NCBI GenBank assembly: GCA_009760855.2
Contig: WPIO01000103.1
Coordinates: forward strand, 1,256,001 to 1,320,000
Source: Cristatella mucedo
Lineage: Eukaryota > Bryozoa > Phylactolaemata > Cristatellidae
Direction: 5' to 3'
Length of the DNA stretch: 64,000 nucleotides
Positions 35,505-46,624 of this stretch are shown here, one piece after another. Numbering within the stretch: the first letter of the stretch is position 1; each line of letters begins with the position of its first letter. The notes under the pieces were generated by a model. The model was not told the origin of the DNA and did no database searches. It saw nothing but the letters and a program-made list of their open reading frames with translations. The position numbers were made by a program, and so were the translations under genes.

Positions 35505-35545
35505 ATAATTAGCGTTTGGATGGCTACTAACTTCCTAAGCAGTCT
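35505..35545 (+). mobile_element. LINE family C scrap
   Basis: 'attagcgtttggatggctac' is the same RT piece (SVWMATNFL) as at 31240 and 17370; flanked by (TAA)-rich sequence on both sides. Confidence 0.35.
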
Positions 35546-35844
35546 CTAATAATGATATAATATTAATAATAATAATATGATTACTAATACAATGTAAATA
35601 ATAGTAACAGGTCGTTCGCATAGCGTCCCTGAAGAAGCTCTATCCGGGCGCGTTACAGCTCGCTGCAATGGAATCATTAAGCAAGGTAAGTGCATGCAAA
35701 ATTCCAAACATGAAAAGCAAGTGCAAATAATGTTTCGTGAAGAAACAAATGTCATGCTATGTTTGAGTGGTATTCCATTATCAGGCATTTGCTGAAATCC
35801 ATGCGTCAAAGGCGCATGTACATAGCAATGCAGTTCAAATGGTA

Positions 35845-36165
35845 TGAATACGACGGCGTCACGACATCCTTCTAACTTGACGATATTTTAAAAGAAGCTG
35901 AAAACGCACCTATGTATGACTGCATTTAGTGGCTCCATGTGATTCGTTTTCTGTGTGCTTATGTGTGTGACATTTTGCATGCTGCCATTAACCATATTTT
36001 CATTCTGACCATGTGCATGGCACCTCAAACCATGTTATGCTTGTTGTTCTTGAGCATGATACCACTAACCATTTGACTGTGCTTCCTCTGCAGCAAACGT
36101 GCCACGGGGATTGGGTTCTGTATGGGCGCTATACCAAATGCGTTACTATTGTTGTTGTTATTTTT
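35845..36165 (+). mobile_element. LINE family A 3' end
   Basis: The last codons (TSF.LDDILKEAENAPMYDCI-like) plus the 3' UTR with the gcatgctgccattaacc units, and a decayed tail. Confidence 0.65.
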
Positions 36166-36239
36166 ATTGAGGTTCGAACGAGTTATGGCTAAGCGATTCG
36201 AGTTAGAAGAGAGGGTTTATGACTCTTTGCCTGGCGGGG

Positions 36240-36360
36240 AAGTATTTCTTAAAGGTAGTCTGGAACCAGAGAATGAATGGACCTAAAAGTAAGGAATAGA
36301 ACATTGAAGTCTATTCGCCGCTTGATTGGGCACCAGTGCAGGTCGACGAGAAGAGTGTGA
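36240..36360 (-). mobile_element. LINE family A internal fragment
   Basis: - strand LLVDLHWCPIKRRIDFNVL and FRSIHSLVPDYL match the post-RT region. It supplies the C-terminal end of the 36623 ORF. Confidence 0.65.
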
Positions 36361-36623
36361 CATGTGCCAGATGAGGAAATGACCACCGTTGGGACGACCA
36401 TGCCCGCAACAATACCCGTAATAAATCCTTCCGTGAACGATCGGTCGTCAGCGAGAAGTCGCGTCGGCTGCTTGAAGCACTCGACCGCCGCCTTCCGCTT
36501 CTTATTGAAAAGATTTCGAGGCCCCATTTGGCCACACCGCGACGGCGGCGAAACAAGCCGGGGCTTACCGGACTGCCGCGGCGGAAGCTCGCTGCTGGGT
36601 GACTCGCTACTTTTTGCACCCAT
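36361..36623 (-). CDS. Hypothetical small membrane protein or first exon
   Basis: A GC-rich frame begins MGAKSSESPSSELPP, whose Gly-2 and Ser-6 fit an N-myristoylation motif. It has a basic segment NLFNKKRKAAVECFKQ and a probable membrane segment FITGIVAGMVVPTVVISSSG around residues 68-87. After that the frame runs into LINE coding, so the native 3' end is uncertain. A donor-like 'TCCG|gtaagc' near residue 18 could instead make this a short first exon. No family recognised. Confidence 0.3.
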
Positions 36624-36737
36624 TGGCCGCGCCCGTACGCCTAGTCACTCAACTCGTTCAAAAAGATAAATAAGCGGGAGTCCCGTAGCCCGAGGGCTCC
36701 TGAAAGGCGTCAGCCGTTCGCGTCATCAACTCTCTGT

Positions 36738-36815
36738 GATTGCTTCTTTTGCAGCGAGTTGTAAAGCACCTTGATAGAGACTCGGTCCGCTTAGGGCGGC
36801 ATGCAAACAACCTAT
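36738..36815 (+). mobile_element. LINE family C tail
   Basis: 'gcgagttgtaaagcacc.. tagagactcgg.. ggcatgcaaac' matches the terminus seen at 43275-43340. Confidence 0.45.
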
Positions 36816-36883
36816 TAATGATATCATTATCGGGATCATCATCGCCATCTGTCTCTCATATCATTATCGGGATCATCATCGCC

Positions 36884-36938
36884 ATCTGTCTCTCTCTCAC
36901 TCACTCTCTCATTCTCTCTCTCACTCTCACTCTCACTC

Positions 36939-36980
<42 letters not shown>

Positions 36981-37034
36981 ACTCTCTCTCACTCTCTCTC
37001 ACTCTCTCTATCACTCTCTCTCTCTCTCTCGCTT
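36884..37034. repeat. (CT)n / (CACT)n microsatellite
   Basis: Pyrimidine-rich CT and CACTCT repeats. A preceding 28-30 bp unit (catcattatcgggatcatc) is also present twice at 36824-36883. Confidence 0.9.
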
Positions 37035-37039
37035 TCATT

Positions 37040-38996
37040 GTCTCGCCATCTCTAATGAAACGGATAACAAAAGAGAGCCGCTTTGAATGCACCTCTAGCT
37101 CGTTCCTCTTTGCGTCCTCCCCATAAAACAGCGTGAAGCTTTATAAACGGAAAATAGTTGCAGCGTCCTCGGAAGTGCGGCCTAATCGCAAGAGTCCCTT
37201 GGCCTCTCCTATCGATGAATCGCTGGCGATAGGAGTTCGTCCAGCGGCGACGGAGCTCGCCCGGAGGAAGCGGCCGCGGGCGTCCTGCCCAGACCTGAGC
37301 CTCATTTAGGGCAGTCCGCTCGAATCCCGCTATTCGCCGGCTAGAGAAACAGCCCGACTATGTCTCCTCGCTGGGCCGCCGGGCTGAGACGGCCGGCGCT
37401 CGTCTCCTCGCTGACGCTTGATAACAGCCGCTGCAGTTCGCTGCTGACAAGCACGAAGTCGCACAATAGACTGCGCTTGCTTCGCTAGATGCAAAGCGAC
37501 CGCGCCCGTCGCATGAAGATGGTTGTCAGTCTGATAGACCGCTATCGGCTCGGCGGTTCTATTCAAAGAGCTCTTTGTTGAACGCGATTAAGCAGCATTA
37601 CTCAGCGAGTCTTGCTCACTGCCTGCTTCTGTCCTGCTTGAGTCTTCCGTGCTTACGTCACGAAGACCGGGGCTGTCCTAGACTTGGAGAAGACTTCACG
37701 AAGACTCGGAAGCTGAGCACGGTTCTACTTCTTGGCCAGGACCGTAGCAAGACTGACCAAGCGAACGATCGTAGGAGCCGTCAAGGGCACGCCTTTTTCA
37801 TTGCTTCAAAAAGCTCAGCGGACGACTCGACCGGAGCAATCATCGAAGCGTTTTACCGAGAGTCCCCGTTTGTGGGGGGGGGGCGCCCCACGAGCTTGTC
37901 GAATAAATACCAGATAACGAGGTGGCGGGCGATACAGGCCAGTGTGGACGGTTAAAATTCCCCATGACGTGCGTCGCGGAGGGCCATTTCCCCGACCTCT
38001 CTAAAAAAAAGGGCAATTTCCGACGATCACTTTGTGGATGGAGCAAGTGCGAAGCAAGACCGACGGGAACACCGACGATGACCGTGTAAACTTTCTCCAA
38101 GAAGGAAGACCGAAGTAGGACACAAGTAGGACAGAAGCAATGGTCGCCGCGTAAACCCGGCTTTAGGCCGCGGCTCGAAGCGCTTCGCTGACGAAAGACT
38201 TGGTCGGAATTACCGGACGGACGACGCCTCGACGCCGCACCGAACCGGATGCAAGAGCCTGAGGCACGTGCTAAACCCAAAAGCATCGGAACCGCAAACC
38301 GTCTCAGTAAGGCCTCTTTAAAGCAGCTGGTGTTTTTCAACCAAAATGATCCAGCTAAAATCGGCGGCGTCTTGGAACGCTTGAACGCTATAGGAAATCC
38401 GGATGCTGATGAAAGGACGCCCGTACCTTTCGAAATGACTCGCCATGCTGCTGCCAGGGAGCAAGTCTGTCAAGCGATAAACTACCGTAAAGCTGCGTTA
38501 AATAACAGACGTCGTCTCGAATTAGGCACGATAAGAGCGAACAGCATTTTGCCCGCAATGCCATAGTTGAACTTGGATAGAGACGGGAACCGGGCAGGGG
38601 CGGCGGGACGGACGTTCAGTCCAAAAGTTCCACCGCTAGTGCGAAATGCGTCCTTTGTACATAATGAGAAAAAAACAGTCAATTATTCTCTTGTCTGTCG
38701 AGCTCCGGTCCAGAGACCGCAAACATGCCGCTACTTCGCCCGAGGAAAGGGCACTTTTTGTTCGTCCGATCGTTCACTCTTCCGAATTACTCGGCCTCGC
38801 CTTCACTTCCGGATAGTCGCGCGCGTCTTTTCTTTCCGTAAGCTAGGGCGTGCAGCTTCCGCTAAGGCGTGCACCTTTCGCTAAGTCGACAATCGTTTGC
38901 AGGCCAATCGCACAGTGCTCGCTAAACGAAAGAATTCGGCAGCAGCGCAGAGCTGAGAGTGAGCGCGCAGGCGCACTGTAGCGAGCTCGGGCTTAC
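37040..38996. other. CpG-rich intronic or promoter-proximal sequence
   Basis: GC- and CpG-rich first intron of the - strand gene. It holds several overlapping ORFs; only the + frame at 38249-38566 looks non-repetitive enough to list separately. Confidence 0.4.
38249..38566 (+). CDS. Unrecognised 105-codon open frame
   Basis: Open from MQEPEARAK to ILPAMP-stop, with low-complexity-free sequence (NRLSKASLKQLVFFNQNDPA, REQVCQAINYRKAALNNRRR). There is no domain I recognise, no homologue elsewhere in the window and no clear splice context. It lies inside a CpG-rich zone where chance ORFs are common. Confidence 0.2.
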   Translation: MQEPEARAKPKSIGTANRLSKASLKQLVFFNQNDPAKIGGVLERLNAIGNPDADERTPVPFEMTRHAAAREQVCQAINYRKAALNNRRRLELGTIRANSILPAMP

Positions 38997-39054
38997 GTGA
39001 CAGAGCGATCCAGACCGTCCAGATCGCGAGCCAACATTTCCGGGACCCCGACAT
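38997..39054 (-). CDS. Paralogue 1, exon 1: signal peptide
   Basis: ATG at 39054-39052 opens MSGSRKCWLAIWTVWIALS, a short basic head and hydrophobic core, ending TCAC|gtaagc in phase 1. The split codon C+AC (His) joins exon 2 in frame. With the other four exons the total is divisible by three and ends in one stop, which strongly supports this choice. It lies in a CpG-rich zone, as expected for a promoter-proximal exon. Confidence 0.65.
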
Positions 39055-39810
39055 GGCCTCGTCCTCGCTTGCTGCCTGAGGCTAGCTGTTGGCTAAAGGG
39101 TCGGCGCACGACGTTCACCGGCTGCTCACCTTCGGACGAATGATGTGCATTCGTCGCGCGGGGATTCCGCGAGAATGCACAATGGAAACGAAACGAAACA
39201 CCTCCCGGCCGACGGACAATTGCGTCGGCTAGGTTGCGTTTCGTGAGTCACTGCGCCGAAGCTCCGTTCGTACAATGCCAAGAATTTGACCACAGTTTGG
39301 CAGCGATCATGCGTGCGAGGCACCTAGCAGTCCAACATGCTCGGGGCCAGCAGGCTGAGCTTGCCGAAAGCGCGTCATTGTCTAGAAAATCCACGATCAT
39401 CGAGATAGCAGCCGGCGCCGACGACGCCTGCGCACGGCAAAAACGTGCTAGCAGGTGCACGTCAGCGCGGAAAATTTCCCGATAAGAAGGACTTAGGGAT
39501 TCCAGCGGGCGCTGCTGCTGCTGCGGTGGCTCGTCGGTGGCGTTAGCGAAGACGCGCCCTGCGACCGCTTGACCTACTAAGCTGCGGCTTACTCAGCTCA
39601 GCGTCCAGAGTCGCCCGTACTCGTACTGAGCGCTCCGTACACGTACTAAATCAAGGGACGTGAAATCGCTGGCGGTTGCTCGTGCTGTAAGTACAGAGCC
39701 GGCTCGAGCGAGCGTCGGCCAACAATAGACGGGAGCAGGATCGTCAAAAGCGAGGAACGCTCGCGTGGGGGGCTCAAGAGCCCTCTCTAGAAGGCAACTC
39801 AGTCTAGCGA

Positions 39811-40254
39811 TAGAAAGAGAGAGATGGAGAGAGAGAGAAAGAGAGCGAGGATGGAGAGACACACAGAGTCATAGAGAGACAGAGAAATAGTGACAGAAAG
39901 ACAACTGTAAATATCTATAATTCATTCGTATAGTGCCCTAAAAGAGCTTAATCTTTATTCAGGTGCTTCACATGTGCCTCGGGGCTCGAACCTTCGACCT
40001 CAGCCAGAATTTGGTTGGGGCGAGCACCTTAACCGCTGCACCAAACCAGCTCGATAGAGATAGTGAGAGAGAGAGCAACAAGAGAGAAAGAGAGAGCAAG
40101 AGAGACGGAAAATAGAAACAGCAAGATAGAGAGCGACAAAGAGGCAGAGAAATAGAGACCGAGAGACTGAGAGATAGAGGTAGTGGGAGAAAGAGAGAGA
40201 TATGGCGAGAGAGTGAGAAAGACAGAGAAATAGACAGTGAGACAGGGAGATAGG

Positions 40255-40305
<51 letters not shown>
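39811..40305. repeat. (GA)n-rich tract, interrupted by a SINE
   Basis: Purine-rich GAGA/GACAGA repeats at 39811-39905 and 40056-40305, split by SINE family 2. Confidence 0.85.
39918..40053 (-). mobile_element. tRNA-derived SINE, family 2
   Basis: On - strand: a head with A-box-like 'tggtgcagcggttaaggtg', a B box 'aggttcgagcc', then 'aagcacctgaataaagatt' and 'aagctcttttagggcacta', the LINE family A-like 3' tail. It lies within GA repeats. Confidence 0.75.
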
Positions 40306-40309
40306 GGAC

Positions 40310-41120
40310 AGAGATTGATAAAGATAGAAATAGAGGCAGAGAGATAGAGACCTAGAGATAAAGAGAATTAAAGCTTTTATGAATTAATTGAATTCTTTTG
40401 CTAAAGAATTGCCAAGTATTTGGATTTAAAATCCGATAGCTTAATTAGCATTGCGTAACACGCCGCCACAAGCCGCAGTAAACCGCTTAGGGATTGTGGC
40501 TGCTTGACTCTAGCTTGGTTTTCACTACTACGATTCTCTTACTACTTGTATTACTACTTTTATTTACGGTGGATTTCGCTCATGGCCCGGGCCGTTGCAA
40601 TCTAATTCAATGGACTTTGTGAGAGAGCGGAAGCGAGCGAAATTTTGTGGGTGCATTTCAAATGTAGCACAGTTTTACATTCAAAACTGTTTGGAGCTTT
40701 TCGCAGCTGATCTGTTGTGTATTTTAGGCGAACTAAAGTGGATTGCGGTATAGCCCTCCATCTTTGCAGCTCATTTGCATGAGTGTGCGTGCGCACAGTG
40801 ACATGAAATTTGGTGAATAGATAAAATCGAAAATGTAATACAATAGCCGCTCGAAAGTTGAGCTTGGCAACGCCAAGGTCCTGTCAATCTTAGCCTACTT
40901 AGAGTGGATTGCGGTAATTTGTCAAACCCATTCTAAGTCACCTTTGCACTGTCGAATGAGCAGTGCTCCCAATGCCTATATATTCAAGGAAAATTTGAAA
41001 AGCTCTACTTTCATCCGGGTCGTTATCTTCCCCAGCTTTTGTTCAGGCTCCCATTACTGCTGCTGCTCCGAGGTTCCATAGATCAACAGAAATTTTAGCC
41101 ACCGTCTGCAAATTTATATT
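40310..41120. other. Intergenic, nothing recognised
   Basis: AT-rich. The segment 'gtggattgcggta' occurs at 40738 and 40913 in a similar context, hinting at a short local repeat, but no feature can be named. Confidence 0.35.
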
Positions 41121-41124
41121 GCTT

Positions 41125-41180
41125 TAAAAAATTGAGTTCTCTGAGGGTGCTATGCAGATTTATTATTATTATTATTATTG
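41125..41180 (+). mobile_element. LINE family A tail
   Basis: 'aaattgagttctctgagggt' then (ATT)n. Confidence 0.6.
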
Positions 41181-41944
41181 TCAAACTCTTTCCTCCTAAA
41201 TCAATGCCGAGTTAGCGCCGATTTCACTTTGATTGGAGCCATGAAATCACCGCATTTCCTAGAGGAAATAATCGGCCGGTTATAATGAAGAACAAGTTGC
41301 TTCTACTACATGCCTCTTAGTGGTATCAGCCAACTAATCAAACCTCCGAGCTTGTCGCCCGCTTCATATGACCGAAACATTAGCTGAAGTTCCTTGGCTC
41401 GAGCTATAATGACACATAATGAGGAGCTTATGCGTAATAGCAACGGCTTAGCCGTTTTCTTTGCAGAAGATGCTGCACTTCTGTAAGAAACGCAACACTA
41501 ACCCCAAACTTAGCACTATACATCCACACACCCGTAACGGCTCAATTACTTGGCCCTCTGCAATTTCTCGAAAAAGCTTTAACATATGCTTATTTTCCTT
41601 TTCTTCATATTCTTCTTGTACTTGCCTACAATGATGACTGCTGCGGCGAACTAACGTCTGAGGATTTCTTAGCGGATTTCCGGGTAAACCCTCTTTTTTA
41701 CCAGCCTCCCGCATTAAAGCAGGGCGCTGTGGGCAGGAAAAAGTAGGGCTATCACTTTTCCCCGAGTCAATAGTGTAAGCGCACTAACTGGCGGAAAATT
41801 CGGCGTCGACAAGAAAGAAATCCGATGGCTTAAACGGAAATTTAGACATAGTGTGCTGTAGCAAGCTTGTCTCCCTGTCTCGACGCGAGAAATCTTGCTG
41901 GCGTCCTGAAATATGCTCGGTATAAGTTGCTCACATGTCGACTC

Positions 41945-42050
41945 CGTGCATGTCACGCCTAACCACGTTTTCTTGTTGACATATAAAGAAAGTGTCTTGA
42001 AAGAGATTGAGTTCTCTTCTATGCAAATTTATTATTATTATGATTATTAA
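41945..42050 (+). mobile_element. LINE family A tail
   Basis: 'gcatgtcacgcctaacca' followed by 'gaaagagattgagttctc' and an ATT-rich end. Confidence 0.6.
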
Positions 42051-42338
42051 AAAGACGTTGACTTGCTCCCGTAAAATGACCGCATGCCTCGGCAGCTGAC
42101 CGGTGACCTTGGTTAGGTAGGTGGGGGAGTTTCCGACCGCGCCCCAGAATCCGAGCCGTCAGCTGCGTACGACCCCTGTCCGTGCACGATCGCGTGGCCG
42201 GCGCTTTGAAAGTGCTCGAGACCACCGTAGAGACGAAGAAGAGACGGAAGACCACTGTAGACGGAATTGCTACATCGCTTGGCTCGCTGGCTTCTGAGTG
42301 TGTGCTATCTAAAAGAATCGGGATTAAGGCCGGACACG

Positions 42339-42378
42339 ATGCGGTCCATGCCACTCCTGTTGATTGTCGTCCTGTTGT
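42339..42378 (+). CDS. Paralogue 2, exon 1: signal peptide
   Basis: ATG opens MRSMPLLLIVVLL, then T|gtaagt (phase 1), which with GC from exon 2 makes Cys. A second in-frame Met (residue 4) could also start. It sits at the edge of a GC-rich patch. Confidence 0.7.
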
Positions 42379-42589
42379 GTAAGTACCGCAGGACTGGTTC
42401 CTGGTTGCTATCGCCTGGAAGCATGGCCAAGCCAAAGCGTTTGCGTTTTCTTTTCGACGGTATGTATAATCGCAGTGAAGGCTTCGATGAGACTTTCACC
42501 CACTCGGCGCGGCGCTGAGGACTGTTGTTTACCGACCGCAGCTTGACGTTCAAAAGTTTTACCTCAAGATTCGTTCGGCCAGCATCACT

Positions 42590-43340
42590 CCCGTGACGTC
42601 TGCCCGTCATTCAGGCGTAACATTCCGAAAATTCTGTGAATTGGATGAGCAAATTTTCTCCATCGTCAAGTTGGTCTACTTTCAGGCGATGAGGAACATC
42701 GCCAAAATCACGGTCTGCTTATTCAAAGAGTACGACAGCCAAGCTAGTTCACTCGTTTGTGACGGTGCATCTAGATTTTTGCAATTCTCTGTATTCAGGG
42801 CTCTGCCACTCTAGTACCGTTTATCAGCTGCATCCGGTGCAAAACTCGTGGCTCGTCTGGTCAGCCGTCTGTTTGAGCTTCACTAGATCCCTGTTCTGAA
42901 CCGAATCGATTTCGAAATCCTCTCTCTAGCTTACAGGTCGCATCACTTGCTGGAACCAGCCTGCCCATCTGACCTGCTGGCATCCGCTCTGGCACCACCT
43001 GTTCCTAAGCATATGCTTATCTCGCAGTCTCTCGCATTACTTTGAAATCTTTTGGTGATCGAGTATTCAGCGAAAGTCTGGAGCTCGCTTCCCACTTCTG
43101 TGTCACCACCTGCAATGACCTTGCGTCATTTAAGTCTAAGCAGAAGACACACCTGTTTCTGTCAGCTTCCCCTTTGCTTCGGTGAGCATGTCTTTTTTGT
43201 TATGGTGTGCTTTGTTTATGCACCAGTGCACTATTCGGTGCATGTTACAACCCCGTATCTGCTCTCTGGCAGCCATTTTAAAAATGTCTGATAATGATCA
43301 AATTCCCTTGAGACGCCATGCAAACGACCTATTATTATTG
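42590..43340 (+). mobile_element. LINE family C, RT C-terminal region and 3' end
   Basis: Decayed coding RHSGVTFRKFCELDEQIFS.. NIAKITVCL.. corresponds to ARNLGVMFQSDLSLDDH.. NIAKIRACL in family A. Then the 'SFGDRVFSESLELASHF'-like terminal motif and the tail ending cgacctattattatt. It lies in intron 1 of paralogue 2. Confidence 0.65.
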
Positions 43341-43444
43341 TTATGCTGTTATTTTAAGGAATCTGCCTACAGCTTGTTGTCATATTCTATGCCTGTCTAT
43401 GTCTCGGAACTACTTCCTGCAAAGGCCAGCTAAAGATCATGTTA

Positions 43445-43880
43445 GATCACTTATAATGTATCTCCCTCTGTAACTCCACAAAGATTAAGTTGATGTTATG
43501 CACTATGCATGTAGTAGCCAACCTTTATCTCTGCAGCAAAGAGAAATTAAGAAGTTTAGCTGATTCAGGAGGGCAGTCAAGAAAGTAAGTACTATGGGAG
43601 TAGCAGCTCAGGACAGCTGGAAATGATGAGCCACCGGCTGAAGCAGGAGAGCATAGATGTGATTGCATAAGAATTGTGGAAGTAAGTTCCACAGTCTAGG
43701 ACCTGCAGAGCAAAAGCATCTGTTGCCAACGGTGTTTAATGTTAGGAATTGAACAGCGAACGAACAGTCCATAGATGACCTGAGGGCACGAGGAGGAGGC
43801 TGAAATCGGAGCAGCAGCTCGGCTAGGTATGGAGGAGCCAAGCCAATGCATAATCTCTGAGATATACTGCTGCAGCTCAG
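43445..43880 (-). mobile_element. LINE family B 3' part
   Basis: The family B terminus 'ctgtaactccacaaag' on +, then - strand SAGPRLWNLLPQFL, LRSSMDCSFAVQFL and APPYLAELLLRFQ. More diverged than the 61 kb copy. Confidence 0.75.
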
Positions 43881-44379
43881 TGATGGTGGTAGGGCAGTCG
43901 AGAAAAATCATTAAGCTTTTACAGTTATATGGTCTCGAGGCTGGTTTGTTATCCCAAGAAATGTAGTCGCGTAGCTCCTTTGCCAAAGGAGCTGCAATTT
44001 GGTTGGGGTTGATCAGCAGACATGCGTCTAGCCGAACTAGTGCAGCACCACTTTCTGCCTGCTTGCTTCCATAGTCCTCTCCAGAAAGCAAACGAGCTGC
44101 CCTTCTTTCACTTAACTGATGCTGTGCTTGGGAGCTTTTGCTTTATGCGTCCTAAAACTGGTCAACTCGTTATTGCTATTATTGCACGCAAAGAGGATAT
44201 ATGTCATCCACTAGTTCCTAGCCAGCCGTCGTATGCTGCTGGCTCTGTGCTATGAGGAATTACTCTTCAGATTCGTCACCCGACGCTGCATCACACTTCT
44301 CCGGTAGAAGTAGAAATTGTGCAGTGGCAGAAAATAGATAGACCAAGCTCGCTGAGTTTCATTAGAATAGCTTGACCAC

Positions 44380-44402
44380 AGTGTGTGTGTGTGTGTGTGT
44401 GT
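44380..44402. repeat. (GT)n microsatellite
   Basis: About 11 GT units. Confidence 0.8.
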
Positions 44403-44524
44403 CGAGTCTGCTGGCGCTACCGTACGCTCACCAAAATCTGCTTAGGCTTTGAGAGGGCTACATAAAGTACGCCCGCATTATGTGTGCTTAGTCTTTCTTT
44501 ACCTATGGAGCTATGGACCAAGAT

Positions 44525-44570
<46 letters not shown>
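44525..44570. repeat. (CA)n microsatellite
   Basis: About 22 CA units in intron 1 of paralogue 2. Confidence 0.9.
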
Positions 44571-44571
<1 letters not shown>

Positions 44572-45202
44572 AACACACATAATGTGACTATTCAGACGTC
44601 TTCCCCTGGCGTGCTAAGCAGTCTTGTCTATGTGTGGGTTGCAAACATGTCGCTGTCGTGTCCTTGGTTCGTGCACCCTGACTTGGATGGATCGTTTCAG
44701 CCATTTTAAAATGTTTCGTGGAATCAAGAGTCTTGCCGCATGCATTCACCTGCAAGCAAGAAACGTCAGAATAGATTCTAAATGTGCATTGAACACTGGC
44801 CATATCCATAGGATGTATGTAGTATTCATCCTTGGTGCAGTATTCTTTGACTGATTTGGTTGAGCGTAGATATCGCACTAATCGTTAATTAAGATGAGCC
44901 CTTGACCGGTGTGCTGTGTTTTTTCTTACTGACCCTTGTTGCTACCATTAAATGGAAGTTTGTGTGCAGCTCTATCGCCCTAAATTAATGCTCAGAGAAA
45001 TATTTGTCCTCGCTGCTGCAGTACAGATGTGGCAGAAAGCAGGACAGACCAGACTCCATGGGTTTATTTCGAAAAGCTTGATCGAAGTTGTAGGTGTATC
45101 GCGTGGAGCTGAGTATTTTACTAAACTACGTTTGAAATCTATGCTTTAGAGTGAGACATTACCCTAGTTAAAAAAAATTAATAATCTTCCTGGATTTTGC
45201 AG

Positions 45203-45290
45203 GCTTCGATGGCGTGTTTTGTGCCTGTGCGTATGGTACCTCCGATCCTGTATCAAACTTTATCATCATGTCTCCTGACCAGTATGACAG
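45203..45290 (+). CDS. Paralogue 2, exon 2
   Basis: 88 nt between tcctggattttgcag and GACAG|gtgagc, phase 1 in and 2 out. It reads FDGVFCACAYGTSDPVSNFI then IMSPDQYD. The signal-peptide cleavage site is probably near the Cys-Ala-Cys-Ala. The end QYDR aligns with exon 2 of paralogue 1. Confidence 0.72.
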
Positions 45291-45669
45291 GTGAGCCTTG
45301 ACCTTTGCTGAGTTTCAACCATATCACGCTGCTCGCTGAGCCGTGCATGCGTGATTTTCGAGCAGCCGAGGTGAGCTGCTGGAGGGCGTGGCTCAACAAC
45401 CACGGAAGCAGGCAGACAGTAGCTCCACGGAGCGTTGTGCGTGCAGCAGTGTACTGCCGAGTTCTCTCTTGCCCGTGGTAGCATCGATAATGTGCGCACG
45501 CCGGGCGTGTGCTCAAGGCTGCTCTGTGCATGTGTTGAGCACACGTGCGGTGAGCACATGCACTCGGTGCAAAGCTCGAGCAACGGCATCGACCTTGAGT
45601 ATTGGGCTTCTGAAAGTGACCCTAGTATATTGATGCTCAGTTTTTTGGATTTCCTGTGTGGTGCAAATT

Positions 45670-46080
45670 AGTGGGCTCTTAGTAACTCAGCGACGTCAGA
45701 CCAACAGCTTAGAGCGTGGGGTCGAGCTCTAGAGACACTCAGTGTCTCGACCACCAGAGAGGTAAGGGCCACACATCTGAAAGCAGTGTCGATCAGTCGC
45801 TATTGTAGAACTTACAGACCGATTTGACTAAATGAGTATGTGAGTACAATACATTCAAAATCGCTGTGGATGACTTGCAACGAAAGTTAAGTTTTTTAGC
45901 ACTTCTTGATTGACTGAGAAAAGAAAGCTTGTGGAATCACTGCAACAATTTGTGAATTGTAGAATTGCTTTTATCATGCTGCTAACCTGTAACGTCCATC
46001 AAACCCGATATCCCAGGTCCAAGGATGTAGATGCTAAGCTGGCTTAGTCACCCACGACTTTCTAGCTTGGATCGCTTTTG
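45670..46080. other. Intron sequence, nothing recognised
   Basis: Intron 2 of paralogue 2; no repeat family is identified apart from the CTG tract that follows. Confidence 0.35.
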
Positions 46081-46090
46081 TCTGACTGTG

Positions 46091-46196
<106 letters not shown>

Positions 46197-46322
46197 ACAG
46201 GTCAGTACTTGGACACCATCTGCTTACATGTGTGTCGGAGTCTGTTGTGAACTAATGCTTGTTTGTGTGCTGGCTGGCTGGCTGGCCTTGCAATGTTTTT
46301 TAATAAGCCCTTTGGTATTCAG

Positions 46323-46458
46323 GAACTACTCCGACATCACCTCGGCTATCAGCAGGCCTCTTGGATATGCAGTCGGCAGGGTCTTGTATAACAGCTTATC
46401 TCCAGACCCATGCGTGCGTCTCTGCGGCACTGGTTCAGGCAGTTACGTCGAAGTGAAG
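46323..46458 (+). CDS. Paralogue 2, exon 3
   Basis: 136 nt from tttggtattcag to GTGAAG|gtacgg, phase 2 in and 0 out. It reads NYSDITSAISRPLGYAVGRV, then LYNS and DPCVRLCGTGSGSY. The equivalent exon at 34906-35044 differs by one codon in length. Confidence 0.8.
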
Positions 46459-46624
46459 GTACGGCAACGGCTGATCATATGCGACCGCTGTGACCCGGAT
46501 GCTTACTCTGATGCCTGTCCCATATTGATAGTGCTAAGGCTGGGGCTCAGCTCTTGTTTAGATTTTCGAATGTAGCCACGCAGCTCAGGTTGCTTAATAC
46601 AGCCATATCCCAGCTCGGCGCCAT

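Larger units (their letters stand above)
33618..39054 (-). other. Gene locus: secreted, probably GPI-anchored protein (paralogue 1)
   Basis: Five exons (39054-38997, 35253-35169, 35044-34906, 34106-33959, 33805-33618) give 618 nt, exactly 205 codons plus stop. The intron phases 1,2,0,1 are identical to those of the + strand paralogue at 42339-57081. The protein has an N-terminal signal peptide, mature cysteines C28, C79, C83, C102, C112 and C147, N-glycosylation sequons at N49, N111, N140 and N164, and a hydrophobic C-terminus (SLLAPLLAAVLLL) after small residues, typical of a GPI-anchor signal. It is therefore expected on the cell surface. I do not recognise the family; no enzyme motif is visible. 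Exons 4 and 5 are very GC-rich compared with the paralogue. Confidence 0.75.
39055..42338. promoter_or_regulatory. Divergent intergenic region between the two paralogues
   Basis: About 3.3 kb separate the two start codons. The 39.0-39.7 kb part is CpG-rich (probable promoter of the - gene). The middle is filled by GA repeats and repeat tails, and 42.1-42.3 kb is GC-rich again before the + gene start. No TATA box is obvious; the call rests on position. Confidence 0.35.

Noticed and set aside
39811-40305. CRISPR-like or regulatory array
   Set aside because: The purine repeats have no regular spacer-repeat structure; they are an imperfect GA microsatellite split by a SINE.
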